64,000 nt of DNA from Neosynechococcus sphagnicola sy1 (GCF_000775285.1 NZ_JJML01000003.1:105183-169182); one strand, 5' to 3'; positions 50,228 to 59,759 are shown, counted from the first letter of the stretch. The notes: a model not told the origin generated them from the sequence alone. Numbers and translations are program-made.

Positions 50228-51266
50228 GTTCCCCAAAATTGCCTTGACCTTGGGCGATCCAGCCGGGATTGGCCCCGAGGTGGTTCTGAAAGCCCTGGCA
50301 GATGCATCGACTCACTTGATGGCACAGATCACGGTGGTGGGGAGCCGCAGCCAACTGGTCAGCAGTTACGAAGCCCTTCGCCATTGCACCCATGAGCCTT
50401 TGGCAGAACCCGATCAACTGGCGATTTTGGATATCTCCCTCGATCGGCAGACAGAGTCGCAAATTACGCCCGGAATCGGCAATGCCGCCAGTGGAGCCGC
50501 CAGTTTTGCCTACCTGGAAGCGGCGATCGCCCAGACCCTGGCAGGAAAGTTTCAGGCCATTGTCACCGGGCCGATCGCCAAATCTGCCTGGAAAGCCGCC
50601 GGACACCTTTACCCCGGTCAAACTGAACTGCTGGCAGAGCGATCGGGAGTCAGCCGCTTTGGGATGTTATTTGTGGCGCAGTCTCCCCACTCCCAGTGGG
50701 TGCTGCGTACCCTGCTGGCAACTACCCATATTCCCCTGCGGGCGGTTCCAGAAACCCTGTCTCCGGCGTTGTTGGCGACCAAACTGAAGCTGTTGGTGGC
50801 CTGTTTGGATCAGGATTTTGGTCTGGCAACCCCCCGAATCGCGATCGCGGGCTTAAATCCCCACAGCGGCGAACAGGGGCAACTCGGCCGTGAAGAACAG
50901 GATTGGTTGATTCCCTGGTTAGAGGAATCTCGGCGCATTTATCCGGCGCTGCACCTTGATGGCCCAGTGCCTCCAGACACCCTATGGGTGAAACCAGGGC
51001 AGGCTTGGCTGGGCGGGGAGCCACTCACCCTTGCCCACGATGCTTACCTAGCCCTTTATCATGACCAAGGCTTGATTCCGGTGAAGTTACTCGCCTTTGA
51101 TCGAGCGGTTAACACGACGATTGGGCTGCCCTTTGTCCGCACTTCCCCTGATCATGGCACCGCCTTCGACATTGTGGAGCAGGGAGTTGCTAGACCCGTG
51201 AGCACCCAGGAAGCGCTGAAGCTAGCTGTTCAACTGGTGCGACAACGGGGCACCCCCCTTGATTGA
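50220..51266 (+). CDS. pdxA: 4-hydroxythreonine-4-phosphate dehydrogenase
   Basis: An NAD-dependent enzyme of pyridoxal phosphate synthesis. The 348-residue protein has [64 protein letters not shown] and [15 protein letters not shown], then [10 protein letters not shown] (metal histidines). The ATG at 50220 lies inside the end of chlH and gives the usual N-terminus; the frame extends further upstream within chlH. Coupled to the chlH paralogue. Confidence 0.95.
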   Translation: MLEFPKIALTLGDPAGIGPEVVLKALADASTHLMAQITVVGSRSQLVSSYEALRHCTHEPLAEPDQLAILDISLDRQTESQITPGIGNAASGAASFAYLEAAIAQTLAGKFQAIVTGPIAKSAWKAAGHLYPGQTELLAERSGVSRFGMLFVAQSPHSQWVLRTLLATTHIPLRAVPETLSPALLATKLKLLVACLDQDFGLATPRIAIAGLNPHSGEQGQLGREEQDWLIPWLEESRRIYPALHLDGPVPPDTLWVKPGQAWLGGEPLTLAHDAYLALYHDQGLIPVKLLAFDRAVNTTIGLPFVRTSPDHGTAFDIVEQGVARPVSTQEALKLAVQLVRQRGTPLD

Positions 51267-51380
51267 CAGCCGCCGCTGTCAGCACCCTTCACTCACATAA
51301 AGTGTCAACCCTTGATGACTTTTGCAATGTATATTAATATATCGAAGGGAGGGATAGCGTGAAAATAGAAAAGATTCAGT

Positions 51381-51406
51381 ATACCTTACTACATTCCATA
51401 AGGTAT
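51381..51406. repeat. inverted repeat ATACCTTA/TAAGGTAT
   Basis: An 8-bp perfect inverted repeat with a 10-base loop in an AT-rich stretch upstream of the DUF4327 gene. It could be an operator or part of the pdxA trailer. Confidence 0.4.
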
Positions 51407-51493
51407 ATGTCGGTCTTTATTAACTTTTCATTAAATGTTTAAAGTTCCCTTGCAATAGTCCTTCTATCGCTCAGCAAGTTTGAGAAGGTTCTT

Positions 51494-51715
51494 ATGATTC
51501 AATCTGTACAGTACTCCCTCAATGTGATTCAAGAAGAGGCTCGCCACCTCGTGCGGAAGGGAGCACTTAGCCGCCAACAACCCATTTACACCCTGTGTCA
51601 GTATATTCCAGCGCGGGAGTGGGCGTGCGTCGAAGGTGAATTAGAGCGCTGTGATATCCTGCTCAGAGACCGGATTGGTGATCTCCTGGGCCGAGAAGAC
51701 TGGGATGATGACTAA
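51494..51715 (+). CDS. DUF4327 family protein
   Basis: A 73-residue cyanobacterial protein: MIQSVQYSLNVIQEEARHLV, then RKGALSRQQPIYTLCQYIPAREWACVEGELE and an acidic end LLGREDWDDD. The family pattern is clear; function is unknown. AAGGTTCTT precedes the ATG. It is preceded by 227 bases of AT-rich sequence containing an inverted repeat. 51716-52004 downstream shows no supported gene. Confidence 0.85.
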   Translation: MIQSVQYSLNVIQEEARHLVRKGALSRQQPIYTLCQYIPAREWACVEGELERCDILLRDRIGDLLGREDWDDD

Positions 51716-52004
51716 GTGCTAAGTAACTCAGCAGCCGGATAGCAATCCTGTCCCTCAGATATTGGCTAGGGAGGAACGGTCTCCTCAGTTGTCGTGTCTC
51801 TCAGGGAAGCCTTTTTCTGGCGATCGCCCTCACTCAAAACTGTTGTTGGGTGAACTTTGTGTCGATTCAAGCACTCTCTTCCTAATAGATCACCGAAGAC
51901 GGTTTTATCCCAGCCCCGACGGTAGCTGGCTATTAAGTCATGGGAACTGTTACCATCACAGAGTTGTAGCGATCATGTAGGTCTCGCGGTAGGAGTCAAC
52001 GAGC

Positions 52005-52343
52005 ATGAGTCACCATATCAAAATTGTTCAGCCCTCCGGCATTTTAGACAGTAGCAAAGCGAATCAATTACGTCGGGACATTGGCGATATTGTGGCATCG
52101 GGTGTCGATACGGTGTTGATGGATCTTCGGGAAGTCCCCTTTATGGACAGTTCAGGACTGGGGGCTCTGGTTTCCGCTCTCAAAACGATTCGGGCCGCAG
52201 GGGGTGAACTCTATATCTGCTCCATCACCGATCAGGTGAAAATGTTATTTGAAATGACGCGCATGGATCGCGTCTTTACCATACTTTCGGATCAGGAAGA
52301 ATTCAAAGCAAAATTTCAGGGAGTTCTGGATGAGATCGGGTGA
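52005..52343 (+). CDS. STAS-domain anti-sigma factor antagonist (RsbV/SpoIIAA-like)
   Basis: A 112-residue STAS protein, HHIKIVQPSGILDSSKANQL. The phosphorylatable Ser (49 or 50) lies in VPFMDSSGLGALVSALK. In partner switching the unphosphorylated form sequesters an anti-sigma kinase. The kinase-like gene follows about 210 bases downstream and a PP2C phosphatase gene after it, giving a complete Rsb-type set. Confidence 0.92.
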   Translation: MSHHIKIVQPSGILDSSKANQLRRDIGDIVASGVDTVLMDLREVPFMDSSGLGALVSALKTIRAAGGELYICSITDQVKMLFEMTRMDRVFTILSDQEEFKAKFQGVLDEIG

Positions 52344-52555
52344 TCCTCTCTGCTCTTCTTTCCCCCACGCCCAAGAGGCTGGTGGGGTCAGTGTTGGGAA
52401 TAGAAACAGTGCAATGGCTATTAGGTGTGCAGCTCCTCTGGAGCTAGGCCAATCGGGAAACCATCACGGCTGGGTGCAGATGTCAAGAGCCATCATTGCC
52501 GGTAACAGTAACACCCTCCTAGAACCCGAAACCCATTCATCCTTGACAGAAGAGT

Positions 52556-53003
52556 ATGCAACCCCCGAACTCTGATGAGTTAAAAACTCTAAGACGAATT
52601 CATCTCAGAACGCTTACGGATGCAACAGTTTCTCATAAGATTTTGGCCTGGTTTGAAGATTTGAATCAGCCACCCATTACCGACAAGCGAATTTGGTGGC
52701 AGTGTCAAACCGTCTTTAAAGAAGCCTTTGATAATGTGATTGATCATGCCCATAAAGACCTACCCCTAGATACTCCCATTGAGATTGAAGCCGTGCGAAC
52801 GGTTCACCAAATTGAACTTCGGATTTGGGATTTTGGACCCCCCCTTTGACTTACTCCAAAAACTCACCGATATGCCAGAACTAGATGTCAATGAGGGAGA
52901 CCATGGGCGGGGACTAAAAATTATTCAAAAGATTGCAGATCATCTCAGCTATACCCGCACCAGCGATGATCGCAACTGTTTTCTATTTATCAAGAACTAT
53001 TAA
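52556..53003 (+). CDS. HATPase anti-sigma-like kinase (RsbW type), one frameshift
   Basis: A GHKL ATPase of about 148 residues. The N-box is VFKEAFDNVIDHAHKD, the G1 box IWDFGPPFDL and the G2 box GDHGRGLKIIQKIADHLSY. The frame breaks inside the C7 run at 52838-52844; one C less restores GPPFDLLQKLTDMPELDVNE. It is expected to phosphorylate the STAS protein upstream and to bind a sigma factor or other client. Which client is unknown. Confidence 0.85.
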
Positions 53004-53128
53004 CTTTTAAGATCCACGGCCATCAGCGTTGCCAAGGTTCCGTTGGTCGCAGGTGTCAAAACAGATGGCACTATTTATAGGGAGTGGGATGACGACAGAA
53101 ATCATCAAAGGCTACGCTGGTATGGCAT

Positions 53129-55021
53129 ATGCAGAGTGATACCACGATCCTGTACTGTTCAAATCCTGGTTGTCAGGTTCCCAACGCCGAGACTGATGCG
53201 GTTTGCCAAAGCTGTCAGACCCCACTGGTCAAACGCTACCTCTGGCAGCTTGGATCAACTCCCCCCCGTTGCCAACCGGGAGAAGTGGTTGGAGATCGCT
53301 ACCGCTATCTCAGCGATCGCATCTATTTAGAAACCCAACCGGGGCGGCCCCCCTTTGCTCCGGTGGAGGTACCCTCCGAGATTGAAACCTATTTGCGGCT
53401 GATTCCCTATCATCTGCATCTGCCTCAGGTCTATGGTTTACTGGCCCCCAGTTTGCCCGATCAGTGGCTCTTAGAGCATGTTCCCCTCTATGCGGCCCAT
53501 CTCTCCGATCTCCCCCAGGAGAAGATCCCAGTCTCCCCACAGCCCACGGTAAAACTACGACCCCAACTGAGCGATCGCTGGGGGATGGCCTCAGCATTGC
53601 GACAGTTAAATTGGCTGTGGCAGATGGCTAACCTCTGGCAGCCGCTGCGGGAGGCAGGGGTGGCCAGTAGCCTCTTCAACCCAAAACTGCTGCGAGTGGA
53701 AGGCTCGTTACTGCAACTGTTAGAACTCCAAGCAGACCCCGCAGCGACCTCCCTATCGGCCCTAGGGAGTCTATGGCAATCCTGGCTACCCGCCACCAAC
53801 CCAGAAATTGCCCCCTGGTTCACCCAACATTGTCAAACCCTAATCACCCAAGCAGACATTTCCCCAGACTGGGTAGTCGAGCAGATTGATCAACAACTGC
53901 GTGGGATTGGCAACCCTCACCCCTTCCGGCTGCAAATGGCGACGGCCACCGATCAAGGGCCGAGTCGTCATCGCAATGAAGATGCCTCTTACCCCGAAGG
54001 GGGCAGTTTTGAGGTCACGAACTCAGATCCCGATCGCGCTGCGACCCAGCTACTCCTTGTCTGTGATGGTGTTGGGGGGCACGAAGGGGGAGGGATTGCC
54101 TCGCAACTGGCGGTGGAGTGTATCCATAAGCAGTTACAGCCATTACAATCTGCTCACCAGTCCTCTGAGAAAACGGATGTCCAAACGGTGATTTCAGCCT
54201 TAGATGCTGCGGTACGGTTGGCGAACGATCAAATCAGCGATCGCAATGACCGTGAGCAGCGCCAAGACCGCCAACGGATGGGCACCACCGTGGTGATGGC
54301 ATGGCTCCAGGCACCGGAACTGTATATTACCCATCTGGGAGATAGCCGGGCCTACTGGATTCGACCCACCAGCTGCCATCAACTAACCTGGGATGATGAT
54401 GTGGCTTCTCGGGAGGTGCGCTTGGGCTACGCCCTCTACCGTGACGCTCTGCGGTGGCCTGCCGCTGGTTCTTTGATTCAAGCCCTCGGAATGGGTAGTT
54501 CCAGCCTCCTCTATCCAACGGTGCAGCGGTTTATCTTAGACGAAGAGAGTCTGTTGCTCCTGTGCTCCGATGGCTTGAGCGATAACGATCGGGTAGAGCA
54601 GTACTGGGAAACCGCCCTGTTGCCGATTTTCACTGGGGCGATCGATCTAAAGACGGCGGCCCGCCAACTAATTGACTTGGCAAATACCCAGAATGGCCAC
54701 GATAATGTCACAGTAGGACTTTTGCACTATCAGCCTCATGGGAATGCCTCCGATGCTGCCCCCCCCGTGGTGAGTACGACCTTTCCCTCTCCGCAGTCTT
54801 TTAGCATGGTGCGATCGCCGCTCTCCCCAGCTCAACGCTCAAAACAATGGAATTTGCGATGGCTGCTTCTCGGTACAAGCTTAGTGCTCGTGGGGTGGGC
54901 GAGTCTGTTGATCAGCCTCACGTGGGAAACCCTCAAATCCAAACTCCAGAGTCCTCCCCTGCCAACCTCCCCGGTTGTCCTCCCCTCCTCCGATATCTCC
55001 CCATCCCCAGCACCCCATTAG
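53129..55021 (+). CDS. PP2C-family serine/threonine phosphatase with zinc ribbon and C-terminal membrane anchor
   Basis: A 630-residue multidomain protein. N-terminal zinc ribbon with Cys10, Cys15, Cys26 and Cys29 (LYCSNPGCQ, VCQSCQTPL). Then a region of about 230 residues resembling a degenerate kinase-like module (YLETQPGRPP to WVVEQIDQQLRG). PP2C domain at about 270-530 with RHRNEDASYPEG, LVCDGVGGHEGGGIASQLA, MGTTVVMAWLQAPELYITHLGDSRAY, LLCSDGLSDND and NGHDNVTVGLL (metal Asp residues present). A transmembrane segment (WLLLGTSLVLVGWASLLISL) lies near 580, followed by a Pro/Ser tail. It is the natural partner phosphatase for the STAS protein. Confidence 0.9.
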   Translation: MQSDTTILYCSNPGCQVPNAETDAVCQSCQTPLVKRYLWQLGSTPPRCQPGEVVGDRYRYLSDRIYLETQPGRPPFAPVEVPSEIETYLRLIPYHLHLPQVYGLLAPSLPDQWLLEHVPLYAAHLSDLPQEKIPVSPQPTVKLRPQLSDRWGMASALRQLNWLWQMANLWQPLREAGVASSLFNPKLLRVEGSLLQLLELQADPAATSLSALGSLWQSWLPATNPEIAPWFTQHCQTLITQADISPDWVVEQIDQQLRGIGNPHPFRLQMATATDQGPSRHRNEDASYPEGGSFEVTNSDPDRAATQLLLVCDGVGGHEGGGIASQLAVECIHKQLQPLQSAHQSSEKTDVQTVISALDAAVRLANDQISDRNDREQRQDRQRMGTTVVMAWLQAPELYITHLGDSRAYWIRPTSCHQLTWDDDVASREVRLGYALYRDALRWPAAGSLIQALGMGSSSLLYPTVQRFILDEESLLLLCSDGLSDNDRVEQYWETALLPIFTGAIDLKTAARQLIDLANTQNGHDNVTVGLLHYQPHGNASDAAPPVVSTTFPSPQSFSMVRSPLSPAQRSKQWNLRWLLLGTSLVLVGWASLLISLTWETLKSKLQSPPLPTSPVVLPSSDISPSPAPH

Positions 55022-55128
55022 AAAAGGCCGCGGCTAAGGATTCCCGCTGTCTAGGCGGCCGAAGTCTTCTCAAGACCAGATACACTGGAAAAGTTAGTGC
55101 AGTCAGGGCTATGGGGTAACCATTCTGA

Positions 55129-56817
55129 ATGACCTGGTCTGAGATTCCGTGCCTGAGTCTGGCAATTGACCAACTTGTTGCTGCCGAGGAGAACCACTTT
55201 GCAATCTGGGTACTCAAAGCTCCCTATCCTGGGGGCTATGTTCACCATGACTGTTTCTGGACTGAAAGTCTGACCCAAACCTGTCAAGCTTGGCAGGAAA
55301 TGTTTTCCCTAAAAGAGCCCAGCCTTCCCAGTCTCGCCCCCACCCTGATATCCCATGGAGAGGGAATTCCCCCTTCGGGCGGGTTTCCCGCTGCTGGCTA
55401 TGCGACCAGCTACAGTAGTCGGCTAATGCAGAATTTAGGGATTAGCCTCTGGCAATGGTTATTTGAGGGGGCAATTCAGAGTAGCCTTGATCAGAGCCAG
55501 GGGATTGCTATGGGCCAAAACAAGCCCTTGCGAGTGCGCCTGGAGGTCCGGGCTCCGGCTCTGATTGCCCTCCCCTGGGAAATCATGCAATCTCAGGCCG
55601 GTAAGCAAGCAATTTCTCTCAGTCAACAATTACTCTTCAGTCGTACCACCAGTGATGTTGATCCCCTACCCTTACTGCTAGCGGATCAAGCACTCCGAGT
55701 GCTCTTGGTTTTGGGCGACAACCCCAAACCAGAACCCGGTCGTCCGGCCGTCAACGGTGCTGAGTCCAACCCCGGGAATCTCTCCATCCTGAAGTTAGAG
55801 CAGGAAGCCGCTGCACTTGTGCGCATCTTAGAAAGCTGTGGCTTGCCTAATAACACAGCCGAAGCAATGATCGCTACAGCTCCCTGTCAGGTAGACACCC
55901 TGCTGCAACCCACCGCCGCTGAACTGATAGAGCGGCTGGAAACTGGCTCTTACAATATCCTGTTTTACTCAGGACATGGCATTCCAGGGCCTGATGGTGG
56001 ACTCCTATTTTTGCAACCCAACACAACGCTGAATGGCACAGAGCTGGCTCAGGTCTTAACTCGATGTCGGGTAACCCTTACTGTCTTTAATGCCTGCTGG
56101 GGTGCCCAACCCGCCCAAAACAATGCCCAAGCCATTCCCCGCAGTAGTTTGGCCGAGGTGCTGATTCACCATGGTGTTCCCGCAGTTTTAGCCATGCGTG
56201 ACTCTATTGCCGATCAGGAGGCTCTGAGCTTTATTCAGGCATTTGCCCAAGCCTTAGCAGAGCGGCTGCCCATTGATCAAGCAGTTGCTGTGGCGCGCCA
56301 GCAGTTGTTGACCTTGTACAAGTTCAACCAGCCAGCTTGGACCTTACCAGTACTCTACATGCACCCAGAGTTCAACGGTGAGTTGATTCAACCCTTAGAA
56401 GAGGGCATGACAGAACTACCGGAGAATTCACCCACTCGCATTGGCCGCCGGACTCCGAATGCTTATATTCGGCTGGTCAGCACCCCTGTTAAAGTCTGGT
56501 CTATCCGAGATGGCTTCATGCGTGTGGGTCGTCGGGATGAAAATGACTTGGTGATTCCTGAGCAGTGGGTTTCTCAACGCCATGCGGAAATTTTTTGCCG
56601 GGAAAGCTTTACAGAAGGTCAACCCAAATACACCTACTTCTTGAGAGATTTTTCTCGCTATGGCACGCTTTTGGGTGGGCCAGACCAGTGGCAAAAAATT
56701 CACCATCAGGAGGTTCCCCTACTCTCTGGGATACAGCTGAAATTCGGTAGTTCCCGAGGGCAGACGGTGGAATTTATTGTTGAAGGCACTACCCCATCCA
56801 GCCAGGAACAGGAGTAG
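55129..56817 (+). CDS. CHAT-domain caspase-like protein with C-terminal FHA domain
   Basis: A 562-residue protein. The CHAT protease core has the catalytic His in NILFYSGHGIPGPDGGLLF (about 282) and Cys in LTVFNACWGAQPAQ (about 322). The N-terminal 200 residues (AIWVLKAPYPGGYVHHDCFW, RLEVRAPALIALPWEIM) are usual for cyanobacterial CHAT proteins. The FHA domain (about 450-555) has FMRVGRRDENDLVIP, then VSQRHAEIFC and FSRYGTLLGG, binding phosphothreonine. So a protease-like enzyme is linked to phospho-recognition. It follows a PP2C gene by 107 bases. Substrate unknown. Confidence 0.88.
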   Translation: MTWSEIPCLSLAIDQLVAAEENHFAIWVLKAPYPGGYVHHDCFWTESLTQTCQAWQEMFSLKEPSLPSLAPTLISHGEGIPPSGGFPAAGYATSYSSRLMQNLGISLWQWLFEGAIQSSLDQSQGIAMGQNKPLRVRLEVRAPALIALPWEIMQSQAGKQAISLSQQLLFSRTTSDVDPLPLLLADQALRVLLVLGDNPKPEPGRPAVNGAESNPGNLSILKLEQEAAALVRILESCGLPNNTAEAMIATAPCQVDTLLQPTAAELIERLETGSYNILFYSGHGIPGPDGGLLFLQPNTTLNGTELAQVLTRCRVTLTVFNACWGAQPAQNNAQAIPRSSLAEVLIHHGVPAVLAMRDSIADQEALSFIQAFAQALAERLPIDQAVAVARQQLLTLYKFNQPAWTLPVLYMHPEFNGELIQPLEEGMTELPENSPTRIGRRTPNAYIRLVSTPVKVWSIRDGFMRVGRRDENDLVIPEQWVSQRHAEIFCRESFTEGQPKYTYFLRDFSRYGTLLGGPDQWQKIHHQEVPLLSGIQLKFGSSRGQTVEFIVEGTTPSSQEQE

Positions 56818-56982
56818 ATACTGACCCCTTGCGGAACAGAGAATTTCGGAGCTGTAGATACCCCCTAGGGTAAGCCAAATATACGGCTGGTGCAGGCATC
56901 AAAGTTCTGGTTTCGATACTATCAATGCTTTAGAAGCTACCAATCCCCCGAGTCATCTTTATTGCACTGAGGAACTACTTTT

Positions 56983-57609
56983 ATGGTGAGTCGTCAACCA
57001 TCTCCCCCTGGAGATTTTGAGTCTTCTTTGTCCCAGGTTGAACAGGAGTTAATGGCTGCACTCCTGCATTCTGATGTTATCTACCCCTGGAACCCAGCCG
57101 CTCCCGATGCAGATGCCTACTTAGATGCCCAACAGCAGGCATTTGTCCTGCCTGAAGGGGAGGGGATGGAGACCAAGACATCGCAATTTTTTGACTATCT
57201 TGATCAACTCTGGAGCAGCATTGCTGCTGTTGATGCCTCGGTGCAGAAAATCGAAGCGAAGTTGGTGAAGCGCTTTGCCGTTCGTGTACCTAGGGCGATT
57301 CTAGAGACGATTTCCCAAACCCTATGTCAGAGCTTGTCAACTAGTCTCTCCCTGGCTGACCGTCTGGTAGAGTGCGCCCAGGAAGTTCTCCCTCAGTGGA
57401 ATGTAGAAGACTTACAAGTACTGGCTCGTCCCTTGGCCTATGCCATGCGGGGGATGGAAACCGAGGTAATTGATGCGGCACTCCGGGTTGTTCGACCTCT
57501 GTCTTGGACAGATCTGACTGAAATTGAGCAGGCTCGATTGAGTCTGGCGATCGCTCGATATGCCTTAACCCAAGTCACCCTTGATCCGGAAACCCACTCC
57601 ACTTTCTGA
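56983..57609 (+). CDS. unrecognised helical protein downstream of CHAT-FHA
   Basis: A 208-residue, mostly helical soluble protein with an acidic N-terminal half (SSLSQVEQELMAALLHSDVIYPWNP, EGMETKTSQFFDYLDQLW) and a helical C-terminal half (RVPRAILETISQTLCQSLSTSLSLADRLVEC, EQARLSLAIARYAL). I do not recognise a named family. It lies 165 bases after the CHAT-FHA gene, same direction, with similar codon use. It could be a client or regulator of that protein (inference). Confidence 0.72.
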   Translation: MVSRQPSPPGDFESSLSQVEQELMAALLHSDVIYPWNPAAPDADAYLDAQQQAFVLPEGEGMETKTSQFFDYLDQLWSSIAAVDASVQKIEAKLVKRFAVRVPRAILETISQTLCQSLSTSLSLADRLVECAQEVLPQWNVEDLQVLARPLAYAMRGMETEVIDAALRVVRPLSWTDLTEIEQARLSLAIARYALTQVTLDPETHSTF

Positions 57610-57652
57610 TCGACTCGGCAGCGATCACAGGAAGTTTGCATTAGGAACCCCA

Positions 57653-57868
57653 ATGCCCAATCTGTTCGAGTTATCACCGCCGCTTCCCCCCACTGAACTG
57701 TTTGAATCATGGGCGACCGGGAGCGGCATTTTCATTGAGGGTATGACCTCCAGTGGGCATCAAACACCACCGCACACCTGGTATTAACCAGCGGATCAGT
57801 GGGTGGGATTACTCCAGGGTGAGGCAGAACGGCTGGGTTCAGGATCCCAAGGATTCACGCGTCAAAGT
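57653..57868 (+). pseudogene. truncated cupin-domain gene
   Basis: MPNLFELSPPLPPTELFESW, then GIFIEGMTSSGHQTPPHTWY reads like the start of a small cupin. A TAA interrupts it, and the same frame continues QPADQWVGLLQGEAERLGS-like to a second stop with no C-terminal half. The TAA stands where a Gln (CAA) would fit. Metal-ligand histidines are incomplete. Confidence 0.6.
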
Positions 57869-57903
57869 TAAAAAGTGAATTGGCTGCCCAGGAACCACTC
57901 CCG

Positions 57904-59121
57904 ATGCTACCCACCGATCTGTTGATCCATCGCCATCGCGGTGAGGAACTAACCCCCATCCGTTTACCGATCAATGACTCGAATTTGGCGATCGCCACCA
58001 ATGTGATAGCCCTGTTTCGCCAAGCCCAACATCAGACCCAGGGAGAACTCAACCGCCAACTGCAAGAACTGGAAGGGGACAGTCCCAACTACCGCATCAA
58101 ACGGGGTTTTGCCCACCTGCTCAAAAGTGCCCACTGTACCTTTGAAATTCTCAGCCCCTTAGAGCCAGAACCCCTACGGCAAAGAGTCTTTAGCCTCGCA
58201 GCCCAGACTACCCCCAGTCTTCAAGCGACTCCCCAAATCCTCCAACAGGTGGCTGAGAAGTTAAGTCAGGAACTCGGGCGAGACGTTCATCCCGAACAGA
58301 TTCGGACTGGTCTCTATGCGGATCTGGCTGAAAATCGGATGCTCACCCAATTCCAAGAACCCACCCCGGAGTCCCTGCTGCATCGTTATAACCTGGCACA
58401 GGTGCAGGGGATTTTCTACCGGGCCAGTCACCTGATCCTGAATGTCCACCGCAATGACCCCGGTGAGTATAAGCTGCTGTTTCGCTATCTGAAGCTGTTT
58501 CAACTCATGGCCTACATTGAAGGCGATGCCGATCATGGCTTCACCGTCACCATTGATGGCCCTACCAGCTTGTTTAGCCCCAGTACTCGCTATGGTTTGG
58601 CGATCGCCAAACTGATTCCAGCCTTGCTTCACGTCACCAAATGGCATTTGACCGCGACGCTGCAAATTAAAGATGCCTATACCCAAAGGCAGAGGACACC
58701 CCACTTTACCCTCGAACCAGATGCCGATTTGGTTTCCCACTATCCACCGGGCAAACCCTACGACAGTATGTTGGAGCAATCCTTTGCTGAACGCTGGCAA
58801 GCTCTGAAAACAGACTGGGTTCTGGAGCGAGAAGTGGATTTAATTCCTATTCCTGGTAGTGTGATGATTCCTGACTTTCGGCTGGTACACCCAGATGGCC
58901 GTAGCTTTTTGCTGGAAATTGTCGGCTACTGGCGACCGGAATATTTGCAGAAAAAATTCTCCCAGGTACGGCAGTCTGGCTGTAATCATCTGATTCTGGC
59001 AATTTCTCAACGGCTGAATCTAGAAAAAGCCGGGGTCAAGCTCGACAACGTGCCGGCTCACCTGATTTGGTTTAAGGATAAGTTAAACCCGAAGGAGGTG
59101 CTGGCGGCGATCTCACCATAA
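57904..59121 (+). CDS. DUF790 family (PD-(D/E)XK nuclease-like) protein
   Basis: A 405-residue protein of the DUF790 family found in archaea and cyanobacteria, starting MLPTDLLIHRHRGEELTPIR. The C-terminal part carries a RecB-like nuclease core: EREVDLIPIPGSVMIPDF, then DGRSFLLEIVGYW (Asp and Glu-x-Val), and a later FSQVRQSGCNHLILAIS. The family often neighbours an XPB-like helicase gene; none is seen here. The ATG at 57904 is preferred to TTG 57880. Confidence 0.83.
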   Translation: MLPTDLLIHRHRGEELTPIRLPINDSNLAIATNVIALFRQAQHQTQGELNRQLQELEGDSPNYRIKRGFAHLLKSAHCTFEILSPLEPEPLRQRVFSLAAQTTPSLQATPQILQQVAEKLSQELGRDVHPEQIRTGLYADLAENRMLTQFQEPTPESLLHRYNLAQVQGIFYRASHLILNVHRNDPGEYKLLFRYLKLFQLMAYIEGDADHGFTVTIDGPTSLFSPSTRYGLAIAKLIPALLHVTKWHLTATLQIKDAYTQRQRTPHFTLEPDADLVSHYPPGKPYDSMLEQSFAERWQALKTDWVLEREVDLIPIPGSVMIPDFRLVHPDGRSFLLEIVGYWRPEYLQKKFSQVRQSGCNHLILAISQRLNLEKAGVKLDNVPAHLIWFKDKLNPKEVLAAISP

Positions 59122-59385
59122 TGGTTGATATTTCAACCCAGAAAGCCGCTTCTCCGAAGATTAAGTAAAGGTTAATTAAAGATCATATAAATGCAATCAA
59201 AAAGCCGCAGCTCTGATAAATAGAGGGGCTAGGATTATGGATCGTTGCAGTTGTATTTAACTAAAGCTGCGATCGTCACCAGTGTTGATACACAGGCCGA
59301 ACGGCTCCCAAACAAAGCCATGTCGGCAATTGGTGCTTCCACTGTTTAGTTAACCGTACCCACACCATCTGAACAGGAGGTAACA

Positions 59386-59706
59386 ATGATTTTTTCTTTG
59401 GAGGTTGCAAAACGGGCGCTTGTGGACGCTTGCTACGACCGCGATGCCTATTACGGTCGGGTTCTCCTTCGCAACTTACCCACTCAAGCACTGGGTACTC
59501 TACTGGCAGAATTGCCAGCCGTCAGCGAATGGTTAGCCGACCTCCTAACTGAGGTCGAGTTTATCGAAAAGGGATTGGAAATCTACCGCTGGAAAATTCG
59601 CGCCTTGCCCCAGTCAGAACGGGAGTATCTCTGTAGGATGCTGTTCCAGAGAGTGCCTTCGACGCCAGAGGCTCAAGTCTTTGCCCTGCTTGAGTTGCTG
59701 GACTAA
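59386..59706 (+). CDS. small helical protein of unknown function
   Basis: A 106-residue protein: MIFSLEVAKRALVDACYDRD, then LLRNLPTQALGTLLAELPAV, EWLADLLTEVEFIEKGLEIY and RMLFQRVPSTPEAQVFALLELLD. AGGAGGTAACA directly precedes the ATG, a strong translation signal. I do not know the family. It is convergent with OCP, with a hairpin between them. 59122-59385 upstream is AT-rich, promoter-like. Confidence 0.7.
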   Translation: MIFSLEVAKRALVDACYDRDAYYGRVLLRNLPTQALGTLLAELPAVSEWLADLLTEVEFIEKGLEIYRWKIRALPQSEREYLCRMLFQRVPSTPEAQVFALLELLD

Positions 59707-59723
59707 ATCGGATGCTCAACTAG

Positions 59724-59759
59724 GAGGATGTTGGGAAAGCAGACTTTTCCAACATCCTC
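59724..59759. repeat. 36-bp palindrome made of two IS5-like ends
   Basis: GAGGATGTTGGGAAAG, four bases, CTTTTCCAACATCCTC: 16-bp arms with one mismatch. The arms match the terminal repeat at 9515-9529 and the first ten bases of the MITE ends at 8285. It lies between two convergent genes, so it may now work as a terminator. Confidence 0.75.
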
